From: Fimbriimonadaceae bacterium
GTDB taxonomy: Bacteria; Armatimonadota; Fimbriimonadia; Fimbriimonadales; Fimbriimonadaceae
Reading direction: 5' to 3'
Assembly (NCBI GenBank): GCA_019694835.1
Contig: JAIBBE010000132.1
Span: 16,702 to 80,701 of the forward strand
DNA length: 64,000 bases
Shown one piece after another: positions 52,383 through 61,015 of this stretch (positions within the stretch are counted from its first letter, which is position 1; every line of letters starts with the position of its first letter). The notes beneath the pieces are model-generated. The model made no database searches and was not told the DNA's origin. It was given only the letters and a program-made list of their open reading frames with translations. The translations under genes were made by a program, and so were the position numbers.

Positions 52383-52456
52383 TTTACAACCTCCTCAACT
52401 CCCCTTCCGGGGCCGTAGATGTCAGTCAAGAGGTCGCGTCATCCTTGACCCGGGCC

Positions 52457-52502
52457 GTCTAGCGTTTCGCCCGTACCAAGGTCATAGCGCGAACCGCTAG
52501 AC
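52457..52502 (-). promoter_or_regulatory. Structured 5' leader hairpin of the subtilase mRNA
   Basis: GTCTAGCG (52495-52502 on minus strand) pairs with CGCTAGAC (52457-52464); after one mismatch TTCGC pairs with GCGAA. An 18-base apical loop remains. The hairpin stands about 75 bases before the TTG start. No known riboswitch class is recognised. Confidence 0.5.
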
Positions 52503-52552
52503 CCGCCTTCCTCTCAAGAGATCCCTCTCTATACGGATAGGCTCTATCGGCA

Positions 52553-52581
52553 AATATACTACCTTCAGCCGAAACAATCAA
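52553..52581 (-). promoter_or_regulatory. Promoter of the subtilase gene
   Basis: Minus strand TTGATT (52576-52581), 17-base spacer, TATATT (52553-52558). The gap 52582-52850 further upstream holds no gene or repeat that I can recognise. Confidence 0.6.
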
Positions 52582-52850
52582 GTGCTCCCGGCGTCAAACC
52601 GCCTGAAAAACCCAAAATTCCCGTCTGAAGGCACCCAAATCAGGCCCAGCAAGCCCTTTTTGAGATATTCGCCTCGCTATTATGGAGCCGATTCCGGTCA
52701 GTTTGTCGAGCCCTGGGGTGTCGCTTCCCCGAACTTCGGTTCGCGCGAAGGCCATGTGGCCAGGTTTCGCTCCGGTGTTAATATTGGCATGAAGTGCCGC
52801 AACTTTAGGGATTCGCACGAAAAAAGTCGAAAACTCGACTCAAATCTCTA

Positions 52851-53342
52851 CTATTTCAGCTTCTTCAAATACTCCAAGACCTCTTTGGCGGCTTCGCCGC
52901 CAGCCTCGGCATGACGAATGAGGCTGATCCCGTGAGGTCCGGCCGAATTTAGCAAACCAGGGTGAAATCCCAGGATTTCCTTGACCGTGGCCAGCTCCCC
53001 CAACATCGCGGCAACGAAAATATCGTAGCGAGCCCCTTTCTCGATCAAAAAGCGGGCAATATCCGCCCGACCCATATGTCCGGCCCCTCCAATCGCGGTC
53101 TCGAAGTCGCCTCCACCCCAATCCCAGGTGGCATTCAAGAGACCGGGAGTGGACGCCAGCATCGCATTGACCTTGTCCAGGTCACCGTGGCCCGCACCGA
53201 CGAAATCCTTGACAACCGAGGGCTCGAGAGCGGGAGATCGCTCTTTCTTTTGGATTTCAAGCGCACCAAGGGCGTGGGATGGTGCAATAACGAGGGCTCC
53301 GGCAAGGCCAAAGACCTCGCGTCGAGAAATGGAATTGTCCAT
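52851..53342 (-). CDS. Exported ankyrin-repeat protein
   Basis: A 163-residue protein. The N-terminus NSISRREVFGLAGALVIA has the twin-arginine pattern (SRREVFGLA), suggesting Tat export. Then come about three ankyrin repeats: GHGDLDKVNAMLASTPGLLNATWDWGG, GHMGRADIARFLIEKGARYDI and AMLGELATVKEILGFHPGLLNSAGPHG. Ankyrins mediate protein binding; the partner is unknown. TAACCT lies four bases before the ATG. It starts 36 bases after the lytic transglycosylase stop on the same strand and could be read with it. Confidence 0.78.
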   Translation of the reverse strand: MDNSISRREVFGLAGALVIAPSHALGALEIQKKERSPALEPSVVKDFVGAGHGDLDKVNAMLASTPGLLNATWDWGGGDFETAIGGAGHMGRADIARFLIEKGARYDIFVAAMLGELATVKEILGFHPGLLNSAGPHGISLIRHAEAGGEAAKEVLEYLKKLK

Positions 53343-53378
53343 GCCCAGGTTACGGACAAAGGCCTAGCAGCCAGTTCC

Positions 53379-54377
53379 CTACGATTCGCCGCAGAGTCGC
53401 TTGTAAGCTGCCGTGACCTTTCGGACGTAGTTCTGCGTTTCTTTGTAGGGTGGAACCCCGCCGTGTTTCCTCACGGCCCCGCTGCCCGCGTTGTAGGCTG
53501 CCAAAGTGAGAATCAGAGATCTCCAGGGATCGCCGCCCGTCTGGGCGTGATACTTCTCCAAGTGGCCGCGTACGAGACGGACCGTCCCGTAAAGGTTCTC
53601 GATGGAGTCGTATGCGTTTCCGACACCCATTCCCTTCGCCGTTCCCGGCATCAGTTGGCCAAGTCCCATCGCTCCAGCCTTGCTCGTGCTGTTCGGATCG
53701 AAGCCAGATTCGCAAAGAACCATGGCCATGATCAGGCGGGCGTCTACGCCGTACTTGATGCTAAAGCCGATGACGCCTTGGGCAATTCGAGTAGCTTCGG
53801 CTTGACCCAGTCTCGGGTTCTGGCGAGAAATGTAGTCGACATAGAATGGCAGCGCATCACTCGCAGGAAGGTCCCAGTTGGGCCCGGGGAGCGAGCCACC
53901 AAGGGGCGCTGGCCGACCTTTCTTGCGGGAGACGAGTGCCTTGGCTGGGCGCTTGACCGCTTTAACGACTGTTTTCTTGAGTTTGTCCTCGATCGCCTTG
54001 ATCTGATAGTCGGCAGCAGCCCCCAGAAGTTTGGCTTCCAAAGCCGCCCCCTCGGCAATCCGAGTTGCTCTTACGATCAGGCGGGCTGGAACTTCGTTGC
54101 CCGAGAGCCACTCGGGAAGTTTGTCAACGTCAATGGTGAGGCTGCCCGAGTCGCTGTGAAGAAGAAGAAGAGTTCCGTCTTCGGTCTGAATCGAACCCTT
54201 GACGACGCCTTTGACCTCAAGGACGCGAGTGCCGACCAAGGTTTCCAAGGCGGCGGCCCCTGCGGACTGCTGAATCCCAAATTGCTTGCGCAATTTGAGG
54301 TATTCGTCGAGCGTCTGTCCGAAAGCAGTTCCCACTGCCGCCAGACCCAACACCAAAATCAGTACGAGTCGACTCAT
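53379..54377 (-). CDS. Lytic transglycosylase (SLT domain)
   Basis: A 332-residue exported protein: signal peptide (MSRLVLILVLGLAAVGTAFG), an SH3/OB-like N-terminal domain (about 40-130), a basic linker (KKTVVKAVKRPAKALVSRKK) and a C-terminal SLT domain (about 180-325) with catalytic Glu in VLCESGFDPN, AGAMGLGQLMPGTA and the LAAYNAGSGAVRKHGGVPPYKET motif. It cleaves peptidoglycan glycan strands without hydrolysis. It is the first gene of a possible pair with the ankyrin protein; the tRNA-Ser gene lies directly upstream. Confidence 0.88.
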   Translation of the reverse strand: MSRLVLILVLGLAAVGTAFGQTLDEYLKLRKQFGIQQSAGAAALETLVGTRVLEVKGVVKGSIQTEDGTLLLLHSDSGSLTIDVDKLPEWLSGNEVPARLIVRATRIAEGAALEAKLLGAAADYQIKAIEDKLKKTVVKAVKRPAKALVSRKKGRPAPLGGSLPGPNWDLPASDALPFYVDYISRQNPRLGQAEATRIAQGVIGFSIKYGVDARLIMAMVLCESGFDPNSTSKAGAMGLGQLMPGTAKGMGVGNAYDSIENLYGTVRLVRGHLEKYHAQTGGDPWRSLILTLAAYNAGSGAVRKHGGVPPYKETQNYVRKVTAAYKRLCGES

Positions 54378-54394
54378 AGGCGCGTGTCTCAGCC

Positions 54395-54484
54395 TGGCGG
54401 AGAGATCGGGATTCGAACCCGAGAAGAGGTTACCCCCTTACCCACTTAGCAGGCGGGCGCTTTCGTCCACTCAGCCATCTCTCC
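54395..54484 (-). tRNA. tRNA-Ser (GCT)
   Basis: A 90-nt class II tRNA with encoded CCA. Acceptor GGAGAGA/TCTCTCC, anticodon loop CTGCTAA with GCT, long variable arm, T arm TCGGG-TTCGAAT-CCCGA, discriminator G. Confidence 0.95.
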
Positions 54485-54570
54485 GCGAAACCGCATTATA
54501 CTCCTCACTTCATCATCGGCAATAGTCCCTGCCAAAGACAGCGTAGAAATCACCGGCTCCCGTTGTTCTG

Positions 54571-55500
54571 ATGCGTTCACTCCCCGTCCTGGTTCGAGTC
54601 TATCTGGCGTTTGTGCTGTTTTCGCTCGGTGGGACGGCATTGCAGGTGTTCGGGGGGCTTGATCCGGGTCCGATCGCTCCGGTTGCTGCCGTGCTGACGC
54701 TGGCTTTGGGCGTAATGGCCGTGATGTCGGGGCCAACACGGACCTCACCCCCCGCCCCCATCTCCACCGGACTGGAGAGGGGGAAACTTTGGGCTTCCGT
54801 GGCCGTTCTGGTTCTTGGCATCGTGGCGGAGATCTGCGGGCTGTATACCGGTCTGCCGTTTGGTCAATATCGCTACACCGACGCTTGGTGGCCGACGATT
54901 CCGCTCCCGGGTGGCCACGTGTTTCCGGTGATGCTTCCCTTTGCCTGGGTGTTGATCGTGGTCGGAGCTACCGTCGCCCTTTCGAGATGGTTCGATGGCA
55001 TTCGGTTGGGGTTGATGGTTGGCTTGCTTGCAAGTGCCATTGATTTCTTTAAGGAGCCGGTGCTGACTCAGGCGCTTGGGTATTGGAAGTGGACCGATCC
55101 AAATTGGCCGCTCGGCGAGGGCTTGTTCGGGGTTCCGCTTCTCAATGCCCTCGGTTGGTTCGTGGTCGCCACACTCGGAGCCCTGACATTCGAAGCGGTC
55201 CGGCATTCCCCTCTCCTGCGCCCGCATGTCCCGGCCAGCGACAGTCTAGGTGGCGGAGGAGAGGGGTCAGGGGAGAGGTCACGGCGAGAACTCCCAAGCA
55301 CGCCCCAATCGGATGCCGGCGAGAGAGAGTCCAAATCGAGGGCAGCGACCGCGGTTCTCGCCGGTCACGTCCTCCTCATGTCCGGGATCGGAGCGATGCG
55401 CGGATTCCCGTGGATGATCGCGATCTCGGTTCTGGCGATCGCCGTGATCGGCTGGAGCGCGCACCGAACACCGGGCCCTCTCGTAGAATCGCAACGTTGA
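54571..55500 (+). CDS. cruF: Carotenoid biosynthesis protein, CruF family (DUF422)
   Basis: A 309-residue membrane protein with about seven membrane segments. DUF422 motifs include LYTGLPFGQYRYTDAWWP and a long AIDFFKEPVLTQALGYWKWTD stretch. CruF hydrates the 1,2 double bond of gamma-carotene or lycopene. Two loops hold repeat-derived inserts: TSPPAPISTGLERGK (about 57-71) and a longer one after the sixth segment (about 212-250, HSPLLRPHVPASDSLGGGG...) encoded by element B5. Membrane segments flank both and remain intact. The crtI-like gene starts in its stop codon (TTGA), so the two are translationally coupled. Confidence 0.82.
   Translation: MRSLPVLVRVYLAFVLFSLGGTALQVFGGLDPGPIAPVAAVLTLALGVMAVMSGPTRTSPPAPISTGLERGKLWASVAVLVLGIVAEICGLYTGLPFGQYRYTDAWWPTIPLPGGHVFPVMLPFAWVLIVVGATVALSRWFDGIRLGLMVGLLASAIDFFKEPVLTQALGYWKWTDPNWPLGEGLFGVPLLNALGWFVVATLGALTFEAVRHSPLLRPHVPASDSLGGGGEGSGERSRRELPSTPQSDAGERESKSRAATAVLAGHVLLMSGIGAMRGFPWMIAISVLAIAVIGWSAHRTPGPLVESQR
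54738..54784. repeat. B-like palindrome inside cruF
   Basis: CCCCCATCTCCACCGG...GGAGAGGGGG, in frame, encoding PPAPISTGLERGK in a loop. It is related in character to family B but diverged, and may be a separate family. Confidence 0.5.
55208..55282. repeat. Family B element B5 inside cruF
   Basis: CCCCTCTCCTGCGCCCG...GGCGGAGGAGAGGGG with the tail CAGGGGAGAGGTC, in frame between two membrane segments of CruF. Confidence 0.8.
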
Positions 55501-57014
55501 GCAAGCACTTTTTGATCGTCGGTGCCGGAGTGGGAGGCCTTGCCACCGCCGCACGACTCGCACACCGCGGCCACCGCGTCACGGTGCTCGAAAAAACCGA
55601 CCAAGTCGGCGGTCGAGATCGCGAAATTCGGGTCGGCGATTGCCGGTTCGACGCCGGGCCGACCTTGATGATGATGCTCGACCCCTTCAAGCGGCTCTTC
55701 GAAGACCTCGGCGAGCGCATCGAAGACCACCTTGACGTCCGGCTATGCGATCCCAGCTATCGCACGTTCTTCGCCGACGGCTCCCGCATCGATGGCACCC
55801 CGAACACGGCAACAATGGTTCGCCAAATCGAGGCGTTGTCGGGTGAGAAGGACGCCCTCGCCTACCCCAAACTCCTTGGCGAACTCGCTTCCCTGTATGA
55901 AACGGCAGTCCCGAACTTCGTCCGCCAGAACTGGAACTCCCCCCTAGCCCTCTTCACTCCAGGGAGACTCGGCATGGTGGTGCAGCATCACATGCTCGCG
56001 AATCTGTACCGGCGGGTCAGCAAGTTCGTCGACGATCCACGGTTGAGGATGCTGTTCAGCTTCCAGACCATGTACCTCGGCCTCTCGCCCTTCGAGGCAC
56101 CCTGGGTGTACGCGGTACTGACCTACATGGAGTACGGGGAGGGCATCTGGTATCCGATGGGCGGCATGACCCAGATCGGCACATCGATCGCGGCGCTGGC
56201 GACCTACCGCGGGGCCGAGATTCAGTTGAACGCCCCAGTCGCCGCCATCGATGGCAAGTCCGTCTGGCTCGAATCAGGCGAGGTCTTGGTCGGAGACGCG
56301 GTCATCTGCAATGCTGACTTGCCCTACGCCGAACGGGAACTGGATTTGCCGTCGCCGTACCGCTGGCAACCTGCCGGCGACGCAAACGGAACGTTAGCAG
56401 GCGGACGCCGGCAGGTTGCCAGCGGTACGACCCGGCCCAGGAAGTCGAGCTGCTCGGCGATGATGTTCTACCTCGACTACGAGGGCGAACTACCCGACCT
56501 GCTCCACCACAACGTCTTCTTCGGCAAGGACTACCGCGCCAACCTCGATGCCCTCTTCCACGACCGCGTGATGCCGGAGGACCCCGCGTTCTACACGTGC
56601 ATCAGCGCGCGCACCGACCCCAGCCAAGCCCCGCAGGGACACCTCAATCTCTATATCCTCGTCCCCTGCCCTAATCTTGACCGCCCGTTTGGCGAGACGG
56701 AGGTCGAGGCCCTGCGGCACGCAGCCTTCAGGCGTCTTGCGTGCGAAACCGACTTCGATCCCGCCCTCATCCGCGCCCAAGCAACCTTCACGCCTCATGA
56801 TTGGCAAAACGTCCTGAACCTGGACCGTGGCGCCGCCTTCGGGCTCGCACACAACACCTTTCAGAGCGCCTGCTTCCGCCCCAATAACCGGAGCCGCAGC
56901 CATCCCGGCCTTTACTATGTGGGTGCCAGCACTTACCCCGGCAACGGCCTCCCCATGGTCCTCATTTCGGCTGAACTCGCAGAGCAGCGTCTCGTCGAAG
57001 ACCTCGGACTTTAA
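55497..57014 (+). CDS. crtI: Phytoene desaturase/carotenoid oxidoreductase (CrtI family)
   Basis: A 505-residue FAD enzyme. The N-terminal dinucleotide motif is IVGAGVGGLATAARLAHRGHRVTVLEK, then GGRDREIRVGDCRFDAGPTL; the C-terminal FAD motif region is GLYYVGASTYPGNGLPMVLISAELA. It dehydrogenates or isomerises carotenoids, with CruF as partner. The start is TTG at 55497 overlapping the cruF stop (TTGA). Residues about 288-311 (YRWQPAGDANGTLAGGRRQV...) are encoded by a 72-bp A element placed exactly in frame, just after the conserved NADLPY motif. A7 lies one base beyond the stop. Confidence 0.88.
   Translation: MSKHFLIVGAGVGGLATAARLAHRGHRVTVLEKTDQVGGRDREIRVGDCRFDAGPTLMMMLDPFKRLFEDLGERIEDHLDVRLCDPSYRTFFADGSRIDGTPNTATMVRQIEALSGEKDALAYPKLLGELASLYETAVPNFVRQNWNSPLALFTPGRLGMVVQHHMLANLYRRVSKFVDDPRLRMLFSFQTMYLGLSPFEAPWVYAVLTYMEYGEGIWYPMGGMTQIGTSIAALATYRGAEIQLNAPVAAIDGKSVWLESGEVLVGDAVICNADLPYAERELDLPSPYRWQPAGDANGTLAGGRRQVASGTTRPRKSSCSAMMFYLDYEGELPDLLHHNVFFGKDYRANLDALFHDRVMPEDPAFYTCISARTDPSQAPQGHLNLYILVPCPNLDRPFGETEVEALRHAAFRRLACETDFDPALIRAQATFTPHDWQNVLNLDRGAAFGLAHNTFQSACFRPNNRSRSHPGLYYVGASTYPGNGLPMVLISAELAEQRLVEDLGL
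56357..56428. repeat. Family A element A6 inside crtI (72 bp, in frame)
   Basis: GTACCGCTGGCAACCTGCCG...CAGGTTGCCAGCGGTAC, exactly 72 bp (24 codons), with the same ends and length as A1 and A3. It interrupts a conserved part of crtI without breaking the frame. Confidence 0.9.
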
Positions 57015-57015
57015 A

Positions 57016-57094
57016 GTACCGCTGGCATCCTGCCGGCATCTTCTGCAAACGCGTGACGTGGCTGGAGGAGATGCCGGCAGGATGCCAGCGGTAC
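57016..57094. repeat. Family A element A7
   Basis: GTACCGCTGGCATCCTGCCG...GGATGCCAGCGGTAC, 79 bp. It lies between the crtI stop and the convergent amidohydrolase stop. Its hairpin could act in both 3' ends but has no T-run. Confidence 0.85.
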
Positions 57095-57110
57095 AAGGAG
57101 AACTTCACGA

Positions 57111-58727
57111 CTAAAGCGCCGAGCGACCCTCGACATACACCGACTCGGGCCTGATTTTGCTCCAGTCGACGCCGGGATCGAACGGCGAGAGGTTGAGGAT
57201 GACGAAGTCGGCGCGAAAACCCGGAGCGACGCGGCCGATTTCCTTCTCGGCGAACATCGCATAGGCGGCGCTCGACGTGTAGGCACGCAGGGCCTCGGTG
57301 ACGGGGATGTTGTTCTGCGGCTCCCAGATATCGCCGGTCAGGATCTTGCCGGTCACCGCCGCCTCCATGCCGAGGAACGGGTTGAGGGAGACGACGGGCC
57401 AGTCCGAACCGAACGCGAGCACGACGCCCGCGTCGAGGAGGCGCTTGTAGGCGTAGCTCGAATGGCAGCGCTCCGCGCCGATGTGCTTCTCGGCATAGCG
57501 TCCGTCGTCGGCCTTGTGATAGGGCTGCATCGACGCGATGACGCCAAGTTGGGCGAAGCGAGGAATGTCTCCTGGAAGGAGATGTTGTGCGTGCTCGCTG
57601 CGGCATCGACCGTCGGCGAGGCCTTCAAAGTTCTTCTGAAGGAGTTCGAGCAGCAGGTGGTTGCCCTCGTCGCCGATCGCGTGCGTGATGGCTTGGTAGC
57701 CTGCCTTCGAAGCCGCCGCGAGGTTCTTGGCGTAGGTGCCGTCGGTCGCGCCCGGCATCGGCAGACCCCGGTAGTCCTTGCCCTTGTCGGGCGGGTTGTT
57801 CGGATACGGCTCGTGCATGTAGGCGGTGTGCGAGCCGAGGCTGCCGTCCATGTACTGCTTGAACCCCTTGATTTCAAGCCACCCCGGTGTTGCCTTAAAC
57901 GCCTTCGCGACCGGAATCGCAGATGTCCAGTTGGTGAGCGACGGATAGAGGAAGAACCGCATCGTCATCGGCTCCTTCTTGAGTTCTTGGTAAATCGGCA
58001 GCGCGCCAAGACCGGTGATGTCCGCGACCGCCGTGATCCCGTGCTGATTGGCGTGCTTGATTGCCAGCTTGAGGTCTCGGAGGGTCTCAGTGGGCGTCGG
58101 ACTGGGCAACAGCCGCTCAACGAGTCCCGTCGCCGACTCGCGCAGTATGCCGGTTGGCTCGCCGTCCGGATCGCGGTCAATGAGGCCGCCGGGAGGGTCT
58201 TTGGGTCCGTTCTTGTCGATGCCCGCGAGCTTGAGCGCGGCGGAGTTCGCCAGCGCAGAGTGGCCGTCCATTCGTTCAAGCAAGGCCGGACGCCCGCCCG
58301 AGACGGCGTCGATCCACTCCTTGCGCGGCGGGTCCTGGACCGGCCAACTCTCCACCGACCACCCGCGCCCATCGATCCAAGCTTTGGGGTCGAGCTTGTC
58401 CGCGTACTCCTTCACGAGCCGAATGAAGTCCTCCTTGCTCTTCGCCGGACGCAGATCGAGCTTCTGCAAACCCGCGCCGCCGCCGAGCATGTGGATGTGA
58501 GAGTCGATCAGACCGGGGATGACGACCCTGCCTTTCGCGTCGATGCGTTTCGTGTTCGGCCCGATGCGGCGCGGATTGGCCTTGCCGACGTAGACGAACC
58601 GTCCGTCGTCAATCGCCGCGAACTCGGCGAACCCGACTTGGCCATCCGACCAAATCCGCGCTTTCTCGATCACGAGGTCGGCGGGACCGGACTGATCCAA
58701 GACGAAAGCCAAAAGCGTCGCAAGCAT
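57111..58727 (-). CDS. Amidohydrolase family protein (YtcJ-like)
   Basis: A 538-residue metal-dependent hydrolase of the amidohydrolase_3 type. Metal ligands: HxH in IDSHIHML (about 81-83), further His in GITAVADI...AITHAIGD and SEHAQHL, and Asp in AFGSDWPV (about 434). The family acts on N-substituted amides, formamides or similar compounds; the substrate is not known. The N-terminus MLATLLAFVLDQSGPADL may be a short signal peptide. TAAAAC (58734-58739) lies six bases before the ATG. Single gene. Confidence 0.86.
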   Translation of the reverse strand: MLATLLAFVLDQSGPADLVIEKARIWSDGQVGFAEFAAIDDGRFVYVGKANPRRIGPNTKRIDAKGRVVIPGLIDSHIHMLGGGAGLQKLDLRPAKSKEDFIRLVKEYADKLDPKAWIDGRGWSVESWPVQDPPRKEWIDAVSGGRPALLERMDGHSALANSAALKLAGIDKNGPKDPPGGLIDRDPDGEPTGILRESATGLVERLLPSPTPTETLRDLKLAIKHANQHGITAVADITGLGALPIYQELKKEPMTMRFFLYPSLTNWTSAIPVAKAFKATPGWLEIKGFKQYMDGSLGSHTAYMHEPYPNNPPDKGKDYRGLPMPGATDGTYAKNLAAASKAGYQAITHAIGDEGNHLLLELLQKNFEGLADGRCRSEHAQHLLPGDIPRFAQLGVIASMQPYHKADDGRYAEKHIGAERCHSSYAYKRLLDAGVVLAFGSDWPVVSLNPFLGMEAAVTGKILTGDIWEPQNNIPVTEALRAYTSSAAYAMFAEKEIGRVAPGFRADFVILNLSPFDPGVDWSKIRPESVYVEGRSAL

Positions 58728-58806
58728 GCCCGGGTTTTACCCCTGGACGGGCGATATACTGACAATATCCCTTCTCGCCACGAGAAGATTCATTGGAGGA
58801 ACCAGA

Positions 58807-59439
58807 ATGCCGTTGCAGTTAGGGGACGTGGTCCCGAATTTCAAACAAGAGTCGACCGCCGGTACGATCGACCTTTACGACTATGCCGAGGGCAAATGGG
58901 TGATCCTGTTCTCCCACCCCAAGGACTTCACGCCGATCTGCACGACGGAGCTTGGCCAGGTCGCCAAGCTGAAGGCCGACTTCGACCAGCGCGGTGTCAA
59001 AGTCCTCGGCCTGAGCGTCGACTCGCTCGAAAGCCACGAAGGTTGGGTGAAGGACATCGAGGAGACCCAAGGCGTCGCCCTGAACTTCCCGCTTCTCGCC
59101 GACGCCGACCGAACGGTCGCCAACGCGTACGGCATGATCCACCCGAATTCGGATGATGTGTTTACGGTTCGTTCGGTCTACGTGATCGACCCGAACAAGA
59201 AGCTACGCCTGACCCTCACCTACCCGGCGCCGACGGGTCGCAACTTCGCGGAAATCCTCCGTGCCGTCGACTCGCTGCAGATGACCGACAAGCACAAGGT
59301 CGGCACGCCGGTGAATTGGAAGCCAGGCGACGACGTTATCGTCCTTCCGTCGGTGAACGACGAGACTGCGACAGAGATGTTCGGCTCGTTCAAGAAGCTG
59401 AAACCTTATCTGCGCTACGTCTCACAGCCGAAGTCGTAA
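58807..59439 (+). CDS. 1-Cys peroxiredoxin (Prx6/AhpC-TSA family)
   Basis: A 210-residue peroxidase reducing hydrogen peroxide and alkyl peroxides. The peroxidatic Cys45 lies in HPKDFTPICTTELG; no resolving Cys is seen, and the Prx6-type C-terminal domain (VGTPVNWKPGDDVIVLP) is present. The start at 58807 has GGAGG seven bases upstream (TTGGAGGAACCAGAATG), so it is leadered. GATATACT (about 58750) may belong to its promoter. It is followed by inverted repeat E1. Confidence 0.94.
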   Translation: MPLQLGDVVPNFKQESTAGTIDLYDYAEGKWVILFSHPKDFTPICTTELGQVAKLKADFDQRGVKVLGLSVDSLESHEGWVKDIEETQGVALNFPLLADADRTVANAYGMIHPNSDDVFTVRSVYVIDPNKKLRLTLTYPAPTGRNFAEILRAVDSLQMTDKHKVGTPVNWKPGDDVIVLPSVNDETATEMFGSFKKLKPYLRYVSQPKS

Positions 59440-59450
59440 CTCCCTTGTTG

Positions 59451-59583
59451 GTGCGCGCCCCCTCCCTAACCCTCCCCCGAATCGGGGGAGGGGACCTGCT
59501 TCCGTAATTGGCGACGGCATCCCAGTTTCTGACCGCGAGTCCCCTCCCCCGATTCGGGGGAGGGTTAGGGAGGGGGCGCGCAC
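59451..59583. repeat. Family E inverted repeat E1
   Basis: Two perfect 44-bp arms (59451-59494, 59540-59583) around 45 bp; each arm also folds on itself (CTCCCCCGAATCGGGGGAG). The similarity continues outward for six bases with one mismatch (TTGTTG/TAACAA). It lies between the peroxiredoxin and glycosyltransferase genes. Confidence 0.9.
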
Positions 59584-59617
59584 TAACAACCGGCAATCTC
59601 TCGGCCATAATCCCAGC

Positions 59618-61012
59618 GTGTTGCGCGTGATGATGCTGTCCTGGGAATACCCGCCGCGCATCGTCGGCGGAATCAGTCCGCACGTCCACGAACTGTCGCA
59701 CCAACTAGTTAAACAGGGCGTCGAAGTCCACGTCATCACCAAGGCGACGGCCCTCGCCCCTGACGAAGAAGTCGACTCAGGTGGCGTCCATGTCCACCGA
59801 GTCCACCTGGATCACGAGCCGGACAACTTCATCCACGAAATCCAGCTTCTCAACAAAGCGACCGACCTGCGGTGCCGTCAACTGTTGGAAGACTGGCGTC
59901 CCGGCGGACAGCCGACCCTCTTTCATGCCCACGACTGGCTTTCGCTCGACGCCGCGCGTGAACTCAAATACGAGTACCAGCTTCCGATGATCGCGACCAT
60001 TCACGCGACGGAGGAAGGGCGGAACAACGGGCTGCACAACGACATGCAGCGCTACATCCACGAGCAGGAGTATTGGCTGAGCTATGAGGCCTGGCGCGTG
60101 ATCGTGTGCAGCGAGTTCATGCGCGAGCAGGTCGGCAAGTCGTTCAACTGCCCCAAGGACAAGGTCGATGTCATTTACAACGGTGTCGACGCCAAGAAAT
60201 TCGAGTTCGATTGGACCGAGAAGGAGCGGGCCGACTGGCGGGCCCGGTTCGCACTGCCCGAAGAAAAGATCGTCATGTACGTCGGGCGCTTCGTTCGCGA
60301 GAAGGGCATCCACGTCCTGCTCAATGCGGCGAGCGTCGTCCTTGCCGACGAGCCGCGCACCAAGTTCGTCATCGTTGGCGGTGGCCATCGCGAGCGGCTC
60401 GAGAAGTTCGTTCGCTGGTATGGCCTCGAGCAAAAGGTGCTTTTCACCGGCTTCATGGCCAACCGCTCGCTTCACCAGGTCTTTCGCATCGCCGACGTCG
60501 CGGTTTTTCCTTCGCTCTACGAGCCCTTTGGCATCGTGGCGCTGGAAGGAATGGCAGCTGGTGCCCCGGTCGTCACGAGCGACGCGGGCGGGCTGAAGGA
60601 AGTTGTCGTCCACGACAAGACCGGCACCCTCAGTTTCGCAGGCAACGCCGAAAGCCTCGCTTGGGCGATTCTGCACGTGCTGAAGGATCCGGTAAGAGCG
60701 GAGAAACTCAAAGAAGCCGCCCGCGCCCGGCTCAGCAAAGACTTTAATTGGGAGAGCCTGGCCACCCAGACGAAAGCCGTCTATGAGCGCGTTTGGCGCG
60801 AGTTCATGAACAGCTACTGGGCCGACAACAGCCTGTGGCCGGTCACCCCCGGTGCAGAAGAACGCGCCGAGCGGGTGGGTGTTCGCGAGAAGGCTCTCAC
60901 CGGCGCGTTTGCATCGAGGCCCCAGCGCCCGACCCACGTCGCCATGCCGACGGTCCACGTCCCGGTCGATAAGGCGCTCGCTGACCAAGTCGACGTCGTC
61001 GACGAGGACTGA
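59618..61012 (+). CDS. Glycosyltransferase family 4 (glycogen-synthase-like)
   Basis: A 464-residue GT-B enzyme. N-terminal part: MMLSWEYPPRIVGGISPHVHELS, the acceptor-side glycine loop; middle: FHAHDWLSLDAAREL; donor site: IYNGVDAKKFE, MYVGRFVREKGIHVLL and the PSLYEPFGIVALEGMAAGAPVV E-x7-E motif. This resembles actinobacterial GT4 glycogen synthases, making alpha-1,4-glucan, and could work with the GH57 enzyme at 20582; another polysaccharide is possible. The C-terminus (about 400-464) is a variable tail. It starts with GTG, CATAAT (59606-59611) six bases upstream; repeat A8 follows the stop. Confidence 0.86.
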   Translation: MLRVMMLSWEYPPRIVGGISPHVHELSHQLVKQGVEVHVITKATALAPDEEVDSGGVHVHRVHLDHEPDNFIHEIQLLNKATDLRCRQLLEDWRPGGQPTLFHAHDWLSLDAARELKYEYQLPMIATIHATEEGRNNGLHNDMQRYIHEQEYWLSYEAWRVIVCSEFMREQVGKSFNCPKDKVDVIYNGVDAKKFEFDWTEKERADWRARFALPEEKIVMYVGRFVREKGIHVLLNAASVVLADEPRTKFVIVGGGHRERLEKFVRWYGLEQKVLFTGFMANRSLHQVFRIADVAVFPSLYEPFGIVALEGMAAGAPVVTSDAGGLKEVVVHDKTGTLSFAGNAESLAWAILHVLKDPVRAEKLKEAARARLSKDFNWESLATQTKAVYERVWREFMNSYWADNSLWPVTPGAEERAERVGVREKALTGAFASRPQRPTHVAMPTVHVPVDKALADQVDVVDED

Positions 61013-61015
61013 CCC

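Noticed and set aside
52594..52818. Small gene between the subtilase and ankyrin genes
   Set aside because: There is no ribosome-binding site, no motif, and it crosses the mapped promoter region upstream of the subtilase.
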